From Oscillospiraceae bacterium (GTDB taxonomy: Bacteria > Bacillota > Clostridia > Oscillospirales > CAG-272): a stretch of DNA of 64,000 nucleotides. The translations under genes were made by a program, and so were the position numbers. The notes beneath the pieces were generated by a model. It had not been told where the DNA came from. It worked only from the letters and a program-made list of their open reading frames with translations, and searched no databases. The stretch is from NCBI GenBank assembly GCA_015063685.1, contig SVTR01000001.1:62001-126000 (forward strand), in the 5' to 3' direction. Shown here piece after piece: positions 1 through 8,252 of the stretch (position 1 is its first letter; every line of letters begins with the position of its first letter).

Positions 1-3000
1 CGGCGTGTTTGACGTACTTCTTGGCAGACTCATCATAGAACACGGTCTCGGTGTTGCCGTCGCAGAAGATCATGACGAGGTTTTCGGCCTTCTTGTAGAT
101 CTCGCCCTCAAGGTCGGGAACGCGGAGATAGACGCGGACGGGGACTTGGGGTTTGGGAGGCTCGCCCGGGTGTTCGATGGCGGCGGGCCTGCGCTGTGCC
201 GCGTTCGCGGGCGGCACAGCGCGGGGCTCCGGACGCCCCCCGGTGGGGCTCATCATGGATTCGTAAGGATTGTAGACAGGGGGAGATACTTCCGCACGGT
301 GGGACGTGGTCGGGGGCGTCTGCGGAGCCTTTGCTTCGGCCTCAGCCGAAGCGGCCCGCCGCCTGGGGTGGGGGGTGGGGGGCGTTGGGACGGCCTCTCG
401 GTAATGGGCATCGTCTACCAAAAGCCCAATGGTGGAAACGAGAATCTTGGGTGCCTCGTCCTCGCGGATAGAGAGATTGCCCTCCACAAAAACCGCTTGG
501 TCCACTCTGATCAAATCTCCGTCCTGACTAAAGATCTTGGGGAAAGCCAGGCACTCGATCTCACCGGACGCATCTTCTATGGTGAAAAACGCCATGCGCT
601 CGTCCTTGCGAGTGGTTTTTGCAGTCACCGATGAGATCATGCCCGCCACCCGAACGTGAGCCTTGTCCGGGAGCAAGGCGATGGGCGCATCCTCGTCCTC
701 TGCAGTGTCCGCAGGGATGATTTCCGAAACAGACAAGGGCTTCAGTCCCGCGATACACTTCCGATAATCATCCAAAAGCTGTCCCGAGAAGAACATGCCC
801 GAGGCCTCCTTCTCCAGCATCAGCTTTTCGCGAAGGGTGTATTCGGGGATATCGGGATACGCAAAATGATCGGGTTGAACAGAGGCATCCTCACGCTCGT
901 CAACCACCGAAAACATATCCATCTGCCCCTCCAGATTGGCACGGTTTTTGGCAGCTCGCACCTCGATCATGTGCTCATAAACCGCCAGGAGCTGGGCTCT
1001 GTGGGTGGGGAAGCTGTCGAAGGCCCCCGCCTTGATGAGTCCCTCCACCTGACGCTTGTTCATATCCTGTCCAGACAGACGGTCAAGGAAATCGTCGAAG
1101 GAAGCGAAGGGACGGCGGGCGCGCTCGGCAAAGATAGCGTCCAGGAAGGACTCGCCCACGTTCTTGAGGGCAAGGAGACCGTAGCGGATGGCGGTACCGT
1201 CGTAGTGGAAGGTCTTGCGGGAGGTGTTGATATCGGGGGGGAGCACCTTGATGCCGTATTTGCCGCATTCGGCGGTGTACTCCGCCATTTTGGGCTGATT
1301 GCCCAGGACGCTGGTGAGCAGGGCGGCAAAATAGGCGCCGGGATGGTGGGCTTTCAAGTAGGCGGTTCGATAGGAAATGAGGGCGTAGGCGGCGGCGTGG
1401 GATTTGTTGAAGGCGTAGTTGGCAAAGCCACCCATATCGTCAAAGAGTTGATTGGCATTTTCTTTGGTCATCCCCCGTTCGGTCGCGCCCTTCACGAAAT
1501 CTGCCCGCTCGGCCTCCAGCACCGAGGCCTTTTTCTTGGACATGGCGCGGCGGACGATGTCGGCGTGGCCGTAGGTATAGCCCGCCAGCACGCGGAAGAT
1601 GCTCATGACCTGCTCTTGGTACACCGTCACGCCGAAGGTAGAGGCCAGAACGGGCTCCAGGAGGGGCGAGGGATAGGTGACCTTTTCGGGATGCTGTCTG
1701 TTTTCAATATAGGTGGGGATAGCTTCCATGGGGCCGGGACGGTACAGGGCAATGGCCGCCTCAATGTCCCCGATGCGTATGGGCTTCAGATTCATGAGGG
1801 TCTGCCTCATCCCCCCTGACTCCAGCTGGAAGATACCCGAGGTATTGCCCTTCCCGATCAGCTCATAGGTAGTCTTATCGTCCAAAGGACATTTCTCCAG
1901 ATCGAAATCGGGATCATTTTCCTTCACCTGATTTTCCGCGTCGTGCATGATGGTCAGGTAGCGCAAACCGAGGAAGTCGAATTTCAGAACCCCCAGCTTG
2001 GCCACGGTATCCATATCGTACTGGGTGACGGTAGTGCCGTTGTTTACCGCCAAGGGGACGTAATCGGCCACAGGGTGGTCGGTGATGACGATACCTGCCG
2101 CGTGGACCGAGGCGTTACGGGGCATTCCCTCGATAGCGGCGGCGGTGTCGATGAGCTTTTTGATTTGCTCCGAGGAGCCGTAGAGAGTTTTGAGATCGGG
2201 GAGCTTCAAGGCGTCGGCAATGGTGATGCCCAGGGCTTGGGGGACGGCCCTTGCCACCACGTCCACGTCGGCGTAGCTCATGCCCATGGCGCGTCCTACG
2301 TCACGGATGGCGGCACGGGCGGCCAGGGTACCGAAGGTGATGATCTGGGACACGTGATCCCGTCCGTACCGCTCAGCCACGTAGGCGATGACCTCGTCAC
2401 GGCGGTTATAGCAAAAGTCCACGTCGATATCGGGCATGGACACACGTTCGGGGTTCAAAAAACGCTCAAAGAGCAGGTCAAAGGCGATGGAATCCACCTC
2501 GGTGATGGCCAGGCAATAGGCCACGAGGCTCCCCGCGCCCGAGCCACGGCCGGGGCCTACGGGGATATCCTTGCGCTTGGCAAAGCCCACGTAATCCTGG
2601 ACGATGAGAAAATAATCGTCATAGCCCATCTCCGAGATGACCGACAGCTCGTATTGAATGCGCTGACGGTACTCCTCCTCTGGGTGCTTGTCCGAAAAGA
2701 CGATCTGCCCGTCTGAAATACGCTTTTGAAGTCCCGCTTCGGTGAGACGTGTGAGGTATTCGGTGGCGGTCAGGCCGTCTGGGCAAGGGAATTTGGGCAG
2801 GTAGGTCTTGGAAAAATCAAAGTCCACCCGGCACCGATCGGCGATACGGACGGTATTTTCAATGGCACCCTCGTATCTGCCGAAGAGCATGGACATCTCC
2901 GCCGTGTCCTTATAATAGAACTCATCGGTGGCAAAGCCGATACGTCCGCCCTCCGTGAGGGTATGACCCGTCTGGATGCAGGTAAGGATCTCCTGCATGG

Positions 3001-3649
3001 GGGCATCGGAGCGGCGGAGGTAGTGACAGTCGTTGGTAGCCACCAAGGGGAGGCCGCACTCTCTGGCCACGCGGAGCATGGTGGGGAGGATCTGCTTTTC
3101 CTCCGCCAGGCCGTGGTTTTGCAGTTCGATGAAGAAATTGCCCTCTCCAAAGATATCAGACAAGGTCATAGCGGCGGTCTTCGCCCCTTCAATATCCCCC
3201 ATGATGACCTTTTTGGGGATCTCACCCGAAAGGCAAGCGGACAGGGCGATGAGGCCGTGATGATATTTGCGCAAAAGCTCCATATCCACCCTGGGCTTGC
3301 CGTAAAAGCCCTCGGTAAAGCCTGCGGATACCAGCTTCATGAGGTTTTGGTAGCCCTCGTTGTTCTCGCAGAGCAGCACCAAATGGTAGTATTGCCCTTC
3401 CCTGCCGGCGCCCATCTTTTCAAAGCGGGAACCGGGGGCGACATAGACCTCGCAGCCGATGATGGGCTTGACCCCCGCCTTTTGGCAGGCCTCGTAGAAG
3501 GCCACGGCGCCGTAAAGGACACCGTGATCGGTGAGGGCAACGGTGTCATGCCCGCATTCCTTCACGCGGGCGGGGATATCGCTGATACGGCACGCGCCGT
3601 CCAAAAGACTGTATTCGCTGTGGAGATGAAGATGGACGAAATCGGACAT
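1..3649 (-). CDS. dnaE: DNA polymerase III subunit alpha (DnaE), C-terminal end beyond the window
   Basis: Replicative DNA polymerase catalytic subunit. The reading frame is open from an ATG at 3649 (preceded by AAGGAG) to the left window edge, giving 1,216 codons without a stop. The N-terminus MSDFVHLHLHSEYSLLDG is a PHP domain. The polymerase motifs GPGRGSGAGS and PDIDVDF (catalytic aspartates, near residue 403) are readable. The last visible residues (VYLRVPDLEGEIYKKAENL, then DGNTETVFYDESAKKYV) match the usual DnaE C-terminal domain, so only a few codons should be missing. A proline-rich, low-complexity linker of about 75 residues (roughly 150-400) sits just before that terminal domain and is not typical of DnaE. 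PolC is not in the window. Confidence 0.96.
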   Translation of the reverse strand, partial: MSDFVHLHLHSEYSLLDGACRISDIPARVKECGHDTVALTDHGVLYGAVAFYEACQKAGVKPIIGCEVYVAPGSRFEKMGAGREGQYYHLVLLCENNEGYQNLMKLVSAGFTEGFYGKPRVDMELLRKYHHGLIALSACLSGEIPKKVIMGDIEGAKTAAMTLSDIFGEGNFFIELQNHGLAEEKQILPTMLRVARECGLPLVATNDCHYLRRSDAPMQEILTCIQTGHTLTEGGRIGFATDEFYYKDTAEMSMLFGRYEGAIENTVRIADRCRVDFDFSKTYLPKFPCPDGLTATEYLTRLTEAGLQKRISDGQIVFSDKHPEEEYRQRIQYELSVISEMGYDDYFLIVQDYVGFAKRKDIPVGPGRGSGAGSLVAYCLAITEVDSIAFDLLFERFLNPERVSMPDIDVDFCYNRRDEVIAYVAERYGRDHVSQIITFGTLAARAAIRDVGRAMGMSYADVDVVARAVPQALGITIADALKLPDLKTLYGSSEQIKKLIDTAAAIEGMPRNASVHAAGIVITDHPVADYVPLAVNNGTTVTQYDMDTVAKLGVLKFDFLGLRYLTIMHDAENQVKENDPDFDLEKCPLDDKTTYELIGKGNTSGIFQLESGGMRQTLMNLKPIRIGDIEAAIALYRPGPMEAIPTYIENRQHPEKVTYPSPLLEPVLASTFGVTVYQEQVMSIFRVLAGYTYGHADIVRRAMSKKKASVLEAERADFVKGATERGMTKENANQLFDDMGGFANYAFNKSHAAAYALISYRTAYLKAHHPGAYFAALLTSVLGNQPKMAEYTAECGKYGIKVLPPDINTSRKTFHYDGTAIRYGLLALKNVGESFLDAIFAERARRPFASFDDFLDRLSGQDMNKRQVEGLIKAGAFDSFPTHRAQLLAVYEHMIEVRAAKNRANLEGQMDMFSVVDEREDASVQPDHFAYPDIPEYTLREKLMLEKEASGMFFSGQLLDDYRKCIAGLKPLSVSEIIPADTAEDEDAPIALLPDKAHVRVAGMISSVTAKTTRKDERMAFFTIEDASGEIECLAFPKIFSQDGDLIRVDQAVFVEGNLSIREDEAPKILVSTIGLLVDDAHYREAVPTPPTPHPRRRAASAEAEAKAPQTPPTTSHRAEVSPPVYNPYESMMSPTGGRPEPRAVPPANAAQRRPAAIEHPGEPPKPQVPVRVYLRVPDLEGEIYKKAENLVMIFCDGNTETVFYDESAKKYVKHA

Positions 3650-3681
3650 GGTGGCTCCTTTCTATAGATGTGAATGTGCGA

Positions 3682-4061
3682 TAAATTGTTGTTTACCACC
3701 TACGGTGGGGCTTTGGTTCAGGGGAGTGCATCCTGTGCGAGCTGCATACCGCGATGGGGAGTACAACGGTAAATTGTTGTTTATGGGCGTTTACTGACCA
3801 ACGCGGTCATCCTGAGCAAGGCCGCTGGCCGCGCCGAAGGATCTCTTTATACCTGTAAAAAAACATTGTCATAAAAAGGTTTTGCTTCCTGTGGGATCCT
3901 TCGACTCGGGCATCGCCCTCGCTCAGGATGACTGTTTCAAGGCGGGGCACAACAACGCTAAACAACAATTTATCGTTGTACCGCCCCTCGCGGGATGTTC
4001 GTGGCACAGGATGCACTACCCCGAGCAATGGCAGCCGGCACGGCCGGCAAACAACAATTCA
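3682..4061. repeat. Mirror-symmetric repeat island 1 between dnaE and a small gene
   Basis: This fills the dnaE upstream gap. The boundary motif occurs as TAAATTGTTGTTTA at 3682-3695 and 3770-3783. It recurs in the opposite orientation at 3959-3972 and, slightly degenerate, at 4049-4061. A module of about 74-76 bp lies between each pair. The left module (3696-3769) and the right module (3973-4048) are reverse-complement relatives, sharing AGTGCATCCTGTGC and GTACAACG. The centre (3784-3958) holds a different palindrome. The last motif overlaps the stop codon of the 80-aa gene at 4059. No ORF in the stretch looks real. Confidence 0.85.
3806..3932. repeat. Palindromic element at the centre of island 1
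   Basis: Perfect 12-bp terminal inverted repeats, GTCATCCTGAGC (3806-3817) and GCTCAGGATGAC (3921-3932), enclose a second inverted pair, GAAGGATC (3836-3843) and GATCCTTC (3895-3902). The element is 127 bp and has no coding capacity. It resembles small non-autonomous palindromic repeats common in bacterial genomes; the family is not identified here. Confidence 0.75.
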
Positions 4062-4301
4062 CACGTTCTCCCCGCGGAAGATCAGCTCTGCATTTCCCTT
4101 CTTGTCCACCGCCAGGATGGCTTGCTCGTCGCCAAGGCGGAAGATCTCGCGGCGGGACACCTTGAGGCCAAGAAATCCCGCGGGCAGGTCAAAGCTGTCC
4201 CCGTCGATGGTGACGGTGATCTTCCCCTTTAGGCGGGCAAAGGTATATCCGACGGTATGGGTGGTGTCGTCCACCGCGACAGACCAGTTTTTCTGTTTCA
4301 T
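4059..4301 (-). CDS. Small conserved hypothetical protein (80 aa)
   Basis: An 80-residue cytoplasmic protein without signal peptide or membrane segment, with alternating hydrophobic and charged residues suggesting an all-beta fold (WSVAVDDTTHTVGYTF, then ITVTIDGDSF). It has GGAGGT 6 bp before the ATG and a canonical promoter at 4372-4400, so it is very likely translated. The pattern faintly recalls FAIM-like beta-sandwich proteins, but this is a weak impression and no function is proposed. Its TGA stop lies inside the last boundary motif of repeat island 1. Confidence 0.75.
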   Translation of the reverse strand: MKQKNWSVAVDDTTHTVGYTFARLKGKITVTIDGDSFDLPAGFLGLKVSRREIFRLGDEQAILAVDKKGNAELIFRGENV

Positions 4302-4371
4302 GGGTTACCTCCGTGGTCTATGATGATCATACTGTAGGGGAAGCGTTTCGCCTCCCGTTTTTATTGGTACC

Positions 4372-4400
4372 ATTATACAGGAAAATGAGGGGCTTGTCAA
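4372..4400 (-). promoter_or_regulatory. Sigma-A-type promoter for the 80-aa gene
   Basis: On the minus strand TTGACA (4395-4400), a 17-bp spacer and TATAAT (4372-4377), about 70 bp upstream of the ATG at 4301. Confidence 0.85.
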
Positions 4401-4598
4401 GGCGGCGGGATAAAAAACAACCGCTATGCCGTCCGAGTTCTGTCCTCTCCCGGGGCAAAGGGGATTTTACGCACGAAAGCGAACGGATTTTGTCAAAGTC
4501 AACATTCTTCACGCGTTCTTCATATGCAGTTCATATCCGTATGATAGAATTGAAAAGCCAAAGAAAATTGGCAAAAAATACAAAGGAGGGAAAACCTT

Positions 4599-6740
4599 AT
4601 GAAACATACTCGAAAACACAAGCTTCATCTGCCTATTGCCCTTTTGCTTTCCCTCATTTTGATTTTTGAGGGAATGGCTGTGGCAGCCTTTGCCGCAGAC
4701 TCCGATGACACCACGGCGGGCACAGAGATTGACACAGGCGCGATGGTTCCCGAACCGTCCGATACAGAAGACGAGGAGCTTGAAAGTGAAGTGATCATTT
4801 CACCCCCATGCATCTCGGTGGGTGACGGTGAGCCGGCTTCCCCCGCCGCAACCACCGATACCCAGCTCATTCCCGACGGCATATATGCATTGCGGAATGC
4901 AGGCAATGCGGGACTGTACATGGACACCCAATATGACGCTTCCTCGCCGGGGTATAAGCTACAGCAATACGCATATAGTCAAGCCCCTGTTAAAACCTTG
5001 TCGGAGGGCGGTTATGCAAACGGGGGTGTATTCAAGGTGTCTTACCGCTCAGACCTTGGTACCTACGTCATCCGCTCCATGACCAATAATCTGCTGAGCT
5101 ACCAATTTTGGGGGAACAACGTGGTGACCCATGAAATCCCCGCTGAGGATACAGAAGTAGCCGCAGCAGACACGTTTACCATTACCCGGGGAGGCAGCGG
5201 CTACTTCATTTCGCCCTACGGCAGCAGTTATTGTATTGCCGCCAATGCCACCACCGCCTCAGGCTCGGCAGGCGCACCCGATTCGTATCTTATCAAAAGC
5301 ACGCAGACGGCGGCGGGCAAGCAAGCCCAATGGTTGTTTTCTTACTACAGCTACTATACGACGGCACATAAGCAGGGTTATTTGATGCAACAGGAGCCTA
5401 CGGCCGATGATCTGGTGGCAGGTAACACCTGCACGTTCAAGGCCAAAACCTGGTCAACGAAAATCAATCATAATGTACCGTATTTGCGCTTGTCTATATC
5501 CAACGGCTCGACCGGCACTTTCAACTGGCAAACAAATACATTATCAGTTAGCCTCCATAAAGAGGGGCCGATTGGTTTATGGATCGAAGCCAGAGTAGAC
5601 GATTCTACCCCCAACCTGATCGCTACCCGCAACTATAACGTGACACTTCCGTTCGAGCAGGGTATATATTTCTTCAAAAACAGGCAACTGGAAAAGCACA
5701 TGCAAATCGATGACGTTGGCAGCGCGACCATGGAAGTCTTGCCGTTTGAAGGTACGGATGACCAAAAATGGGTTGTGGAACACTACAGTGGGCTGTATTA
5801 CACGATTAAATCTGCCCAAAACGGTTTGTATCTTTCTGTTCCGTCAGGATCATATGACATTGATAACGTCAAGCTTCGACTCCAAGAATTTACCATGGCC
5901 AACGGCCAATTTTGGCATTTTGAAAAGCCTCACGAAGATGTAGATTCCTACGTCATTCGACCCAAATCGGGGGAAGGCAAAACCACCGATTGGTGTATCA
6001 ATGCCAAAAATGTGACGTGGGGATTGGATAACGGTGCTATCGTACAAAGCAGTTTTGTGAATAATAACAGTTATTACGATGAATGGATGCTGGAATTAAT
6101 AGATTCCTTCAGATTCACATTTTACGGTGTAACAAACATCGGACACGACCATATAACTTCATTGAAAACCATCGAAGGTAATTTGCGTCTTGCGGGTTTC
6201 AACAATGTCAATCTATCTGATGGCGCCATGACACCGTTGAATTGTCTTGACGATCTGATTGAATCAAATGTATTTACCTTCCGTGGCCATGGAGAAGTCC
6301 TTATAAATCCTAGAACCGGTAAGGAAGAGTGTACCGGAATCATACTGAACGATCAAACCGAAGACGGTAGAATTGGTTTGTATAGCCATCTATCCAATCA
6401 AACAACAGCTAACAGCATGAATATTGAGTCAATAGACTCTTTTGAAAATGTGAAACTAGCCATATTCATGGGATGTGAAACAGGATACGGAGGAGAAGCG
6501 GGAAAGAATTTACCTGCGATCGTTGTAAGCCAAGGCGCAGAAGTTGCTATTGGTTTTCAATTGAAGATAGATTGCAACGAATCAAACGTTTGGATTAATC
6601 AGTTTTATACGGCTTTATTAGAGGGAGATAACGTAAGCGATGCAGTTGCTGCCGCATCATGGGGAAAAACCACCAGTTCGCCATTAAACCCAACATTTAT
6701 CACTATTTGCGGCAATGAAAATTACGAATTGAGCGAGTAG
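4599..6740 (+). CDS. Secreted ricin-type lectin / caspase-fold (CHAT-like) protein
   Basis: A 713-aa exported protein. The N-terminus has a basic stretch, a long hydrophobic core and a likely cleavage site after AFAA (about residue 31), then an acidic linker. Residues about 85-240 and 345-500 carry beta-trefoil, ricin-B-like repeats (IPDGIYALRNAGNAGLYMD; FEQGIYFFKNRQLEKHMQID; GQFWHFEKP). The C-terminal part (about 510-713) looks like a clan CD caspase-fold or CHAT peptidase domain. It has TFRGHGE with candidate catalytic His564 and IFMGCETGYGG with candidate Cys626, followed by the typical alanine-rich helix. The start is set by AAAGGAGGG upstream. A lipoprotein gene follows after 20 bp and is probably co-transcribed. 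The 3' half is visibly more AT-rich than the neighbouring genes. The fold assignment is inference from motifs. Confidence 0.75.
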   Translation: MKHTRKHKLHLPIALLLSLILIFEGMAVAAFAADSDDTTAGTEIDTGAMVPEPSDTEDEELESEVIISPPCISVGDGEPASPAATTDTQLIPDGIYALRNAGNAGLYMDTQYDASSPGYKLQQYAYSQAPVKTLSEGGYANGGVFKVSYRSDLGTYVIRSMTNNLLSYQFWGNNVVTHEIPAEDTEVAAADTFTITRGGSGYFISPYGSSYCIAANATTASGSAGAPDSYLIKSTQTAAGKQAQWLFSYYSYYTTAHKQGYLMQQEPTADDLVAGNTCTFKAKTWSTKINHNVPYLRLSISNGSTGTFNWQTNTLSVSLHKEGPIGLWIEARVDDSTPNLIATRNYNVTLPFEQGIYFFKNRQLEKHMQIDDVGSATMEVLPFEGTDDQKWVVEHYSGLYYTIKSAQNGLYLSVPSGSYDIDNVKLRLQEFTMANGQFWHFEKPHEDVDSYVIRPKSGEGKTTDWCINAKNVTWGLDNGAIVQSSFVNNNSYYDEWMLELIDSFRFTFYGVTNIGHDHITSLKTIEGNLRLAGFNNVNLSDGAMTPLNCLDDLIESNVFTFRGHGEVLINPRTGKEECTGIILNDQTEDGRIGLYSHLSNQTTANSMNIESIDSFENVKLAIFMGCETGYGGEAGKNLPAIVVSQGAEVAIGFQLKIDCNESNVWINQFYTALLEGDNVSDAVAAASWGKTTSSPLNPTFITICGNENYELSE

Positions 6741-6760
6741 GAAAGAAAGGAGCAAATATT

Positions 6761-7648
6761 ATGACAAAAATCATAATTTGTCTATTGTCCGCCTTGATAT
6801 TTACGCTGTCTTTTTCGGGTTGTTCCGAAAGCGAGCCAAAAGAAAGATATAACATTCAGCTTTGCAGCTTTTCGGATTGCCTCCCGGAAGCGATGCATCA
6901 ATTGGAATATGACAAATGGAGCCGCGACGTCTATACCGATGATTCCGTGGAGAAAAAAATCACGGTATCTTTGGACGGTCGTTCGATTGAAGCAGAATAT
7001 GATTATTCAACGTACTGGCACTATGATTTTTATCCGACACACGTCTACCGCGATGCGGATCGCAACCGATACGCTTATACCGAAGACGGAAATCTCAACG
7101 GCTTTCTCTGCTTGTGTGATCAAGATGAGGTAAAAGATACTGATGAAATATACACGGAGGAAGAGTGCCGTGATATCGCCACGACTTTCTTGAGCCGTTA
7201 TGTTAACGCCGAAAATTATACGATCGATACGAATTATGATGCCGACTCCCGGAGTTATTCGTTTGCGTTTAAACGATATGTAAATGGACTTCAATCTGCC
7301 GAGGAAGCAGAGCTTCGGGTAGCGGAGAACGGGCATTTGCACTATATGTGTATCTTTATGCTTGACAAAATGTCCTCGGAGGCCCGGGTTGATTTTGACT
7401 TTGAAGAGATTGAGGCACAAATTACGGCACGACTGGACGAAGCATACGCTAAAGTCAAAGAAACGTATGACCGCGTAGAGTATGATTTTGAAGGATATAC
7501 CTTAACGATGGATGAAAACGGTAAATACATGTTGGTATGTGATGTGGACGTAGATTGTTTCATTGATTCGGAATCCGGATCTGTTCGCAGCGGTGGTATG
7601 CTTCAATTTGTCATCAAAGAAAACAACAATGTGCAACGTCAACCCTAA
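6761..7648 (+). CDS. Putative lipoprotein (PepSY-like architecture)
   Basis: A 295-aa protein with a lipoprotein signal peptide (lipobox FSGC, Cys21). The mature part is acidic and rich in Tyr and Asp, with no membrane segment. The organisation (two repeats of strand-helix-strand, about 120-210 and 215-290, e.g. EECRDIATTFLSRYV and EIEAQITARLDEAYAKV) resembles PepSY-like lipoproteins, but I cannot assign a family firmly. It lies 20 bp downstream of the caspase-fold protein, has its own AAAGGAG site, and is followed by a strong terminator. The two genes are therefore a likely operon, and the lipoprotein may be a partner or inhibitor of the secreted protein (inference). It shares that gene's AT-rich composition. 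Confidence 0.75.
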   Translation: MTKIIICLLSALIFTLSFSGCSESEPKERYNIQLCSFSDCLPEAMHQLEYDKWSRDVYTDDSVEKKITVSLDGRSIEAEYDYSTYWHYDFYPTHVYRDADRNRYAYTEDGNLNGFLCLCDQDEVKDTDEIYTEEECRDIATTFLSRYVNAENYTIDTNYDADSRSYSFAFKRYVNGLQSAEEAELRVAENGHLHYMCIFMLDKMSSEARVDFDFEEIEAQITARLDEAYAKVKETYDRVEYDFEGYTLTMDENGKYMLVCDVDVDCFIDSESGSVRSGGMLQFVIKENNNVQRQP

Positions 7649-7652
7649 ATTT

Positions 7653-7683
7653 AGCCGAGAGGGCCCACCCTCTCGGCTTTGCT
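7653..7683 (+). terminator. Rho-independent terminator after the lipoprotein
   Basis: AGCCGAGAGGG and CCCTCTCGGCT form an 11-bp stem followed by a short T run. Confidence 0.85.
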
Positions 7684-7730
7684 ATGCCTAAAATCCTCAA
7701 GCCGCAAATGTAAACATTCTTCCCACAGTC

Positions 7731-7759
7731 TTGCAAACCCCGAAAATTTGTGGTATGAT
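7731..7759 (+). promoter_or_regulatory. Promoter of the DtxR/MntR-type gene
   Basis: TTGCAA (7731-7736), a 17-bp spacer and TATGAT (7754-7759), with AGAAAGGAG and the ATG at 7797 downstream. Confidence 0.7.
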
Positions 7760-7796
7760 ATGTGTAGTTTCAAAATACACAGAAAGGAGCATCGGT

Positions 7797-8159
7797 ATGC
7801 ATCTTGCGGAATCCGGCGAAATGTATCTGGAAACCATATACGTTTTGTCAAAAGAAAAAAGCGTGGTTCACTCGGTTGACGTAAGTGAGCATATGGGATA
7901 TTCCAAGCCAAGCGTCAGCCGCGCCATCGGACTTCTGAAAAACGGCGGCTACGTGGAAATGGCCGAGGACGGTGCCCTCACCCTGACGCCTTCGGGCCGG
8001 GAGGTTGCCGAAAAGATCTTTGAGCGTCACACGGTGCTCACGGCGCTTTTGGTCAAGCTGGGTGTGGATATCCCCACGGCCACAGAAGACGCCTGCAAAA
8101 TGGAGCACGATATCAGCGACGTTTCCTTAGCCGCCATCAAGGCCTTTGTCGAGACCTGA
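7797..8159 (+). CDS. DtxR/MntR-family metal-dependent transcriptional repressor
   Basis: A 120-aa winged-helix regulator expected to sense Mn2+ or Fe2+ and repress metal uptake genes. Residues about 1-60 form the DNA-binding domain (EMYLETIYVLS; then VDVSEHMGYSKPSVSRAIGLL as the recognition helix). Residues 70-110 carry the metal-binding and dimerisation segment typical of MntR (ERHTVL, then ACKMEHDIS). The length fits the short MntR-like subgroup without an SH3 domain. The start is the ATG 6 bp after AAAGGAG. It is monocistronic, between its own promoter and a bidirectional terminator, and no metal transporter is adjacent. Confidence 0.9.
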   Translation: MHLAESGEMYLETIYVLSKEKSVVHSVDVSEHMGYSKPSVSRAIGLLKNGGYVEMAEDGALTLTPSGREVAEKIFERHTVLTALLVKLGVDIPTATEDACKMEHDISDVSLAAIKAFVET

Positions 8160-8196
8160 TCATCGGGCATACTCCCAAAGCTCATCCATATGCGAA

Positions 8197-8231
8197 AGCG
8201 CCCCTCACCGGTCGGTGAGGGGCGCTGTTTT
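8197..8231. terminator. Terminator between convergent genes
   Basis: AGCGCCCCTCACC and GGTGAGGGGCGCT form a 13-bp perfect stem followed by GTTTT. It lies between the repressor (+) and the hydrolase-like lipoprotein (-). Confidence 0.8.
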
Positions 8232-8252
8232 GGTGAGATACCCCAAGCCAAA

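Noticed and set aside
656-3667. Long plus-strand open frames opposite dnaE
   Set aside because: The minus-strand frame encodes an unbroken DnaE with all polymerase motifs; the plus-strand frames are its complement and have no recognisable domains.
3806-3932. Rho-independent terminator for dnaE-side transcription
   Set aside because: The stems are interrupted by a large internal region and there is no T tract next to the outer stem.
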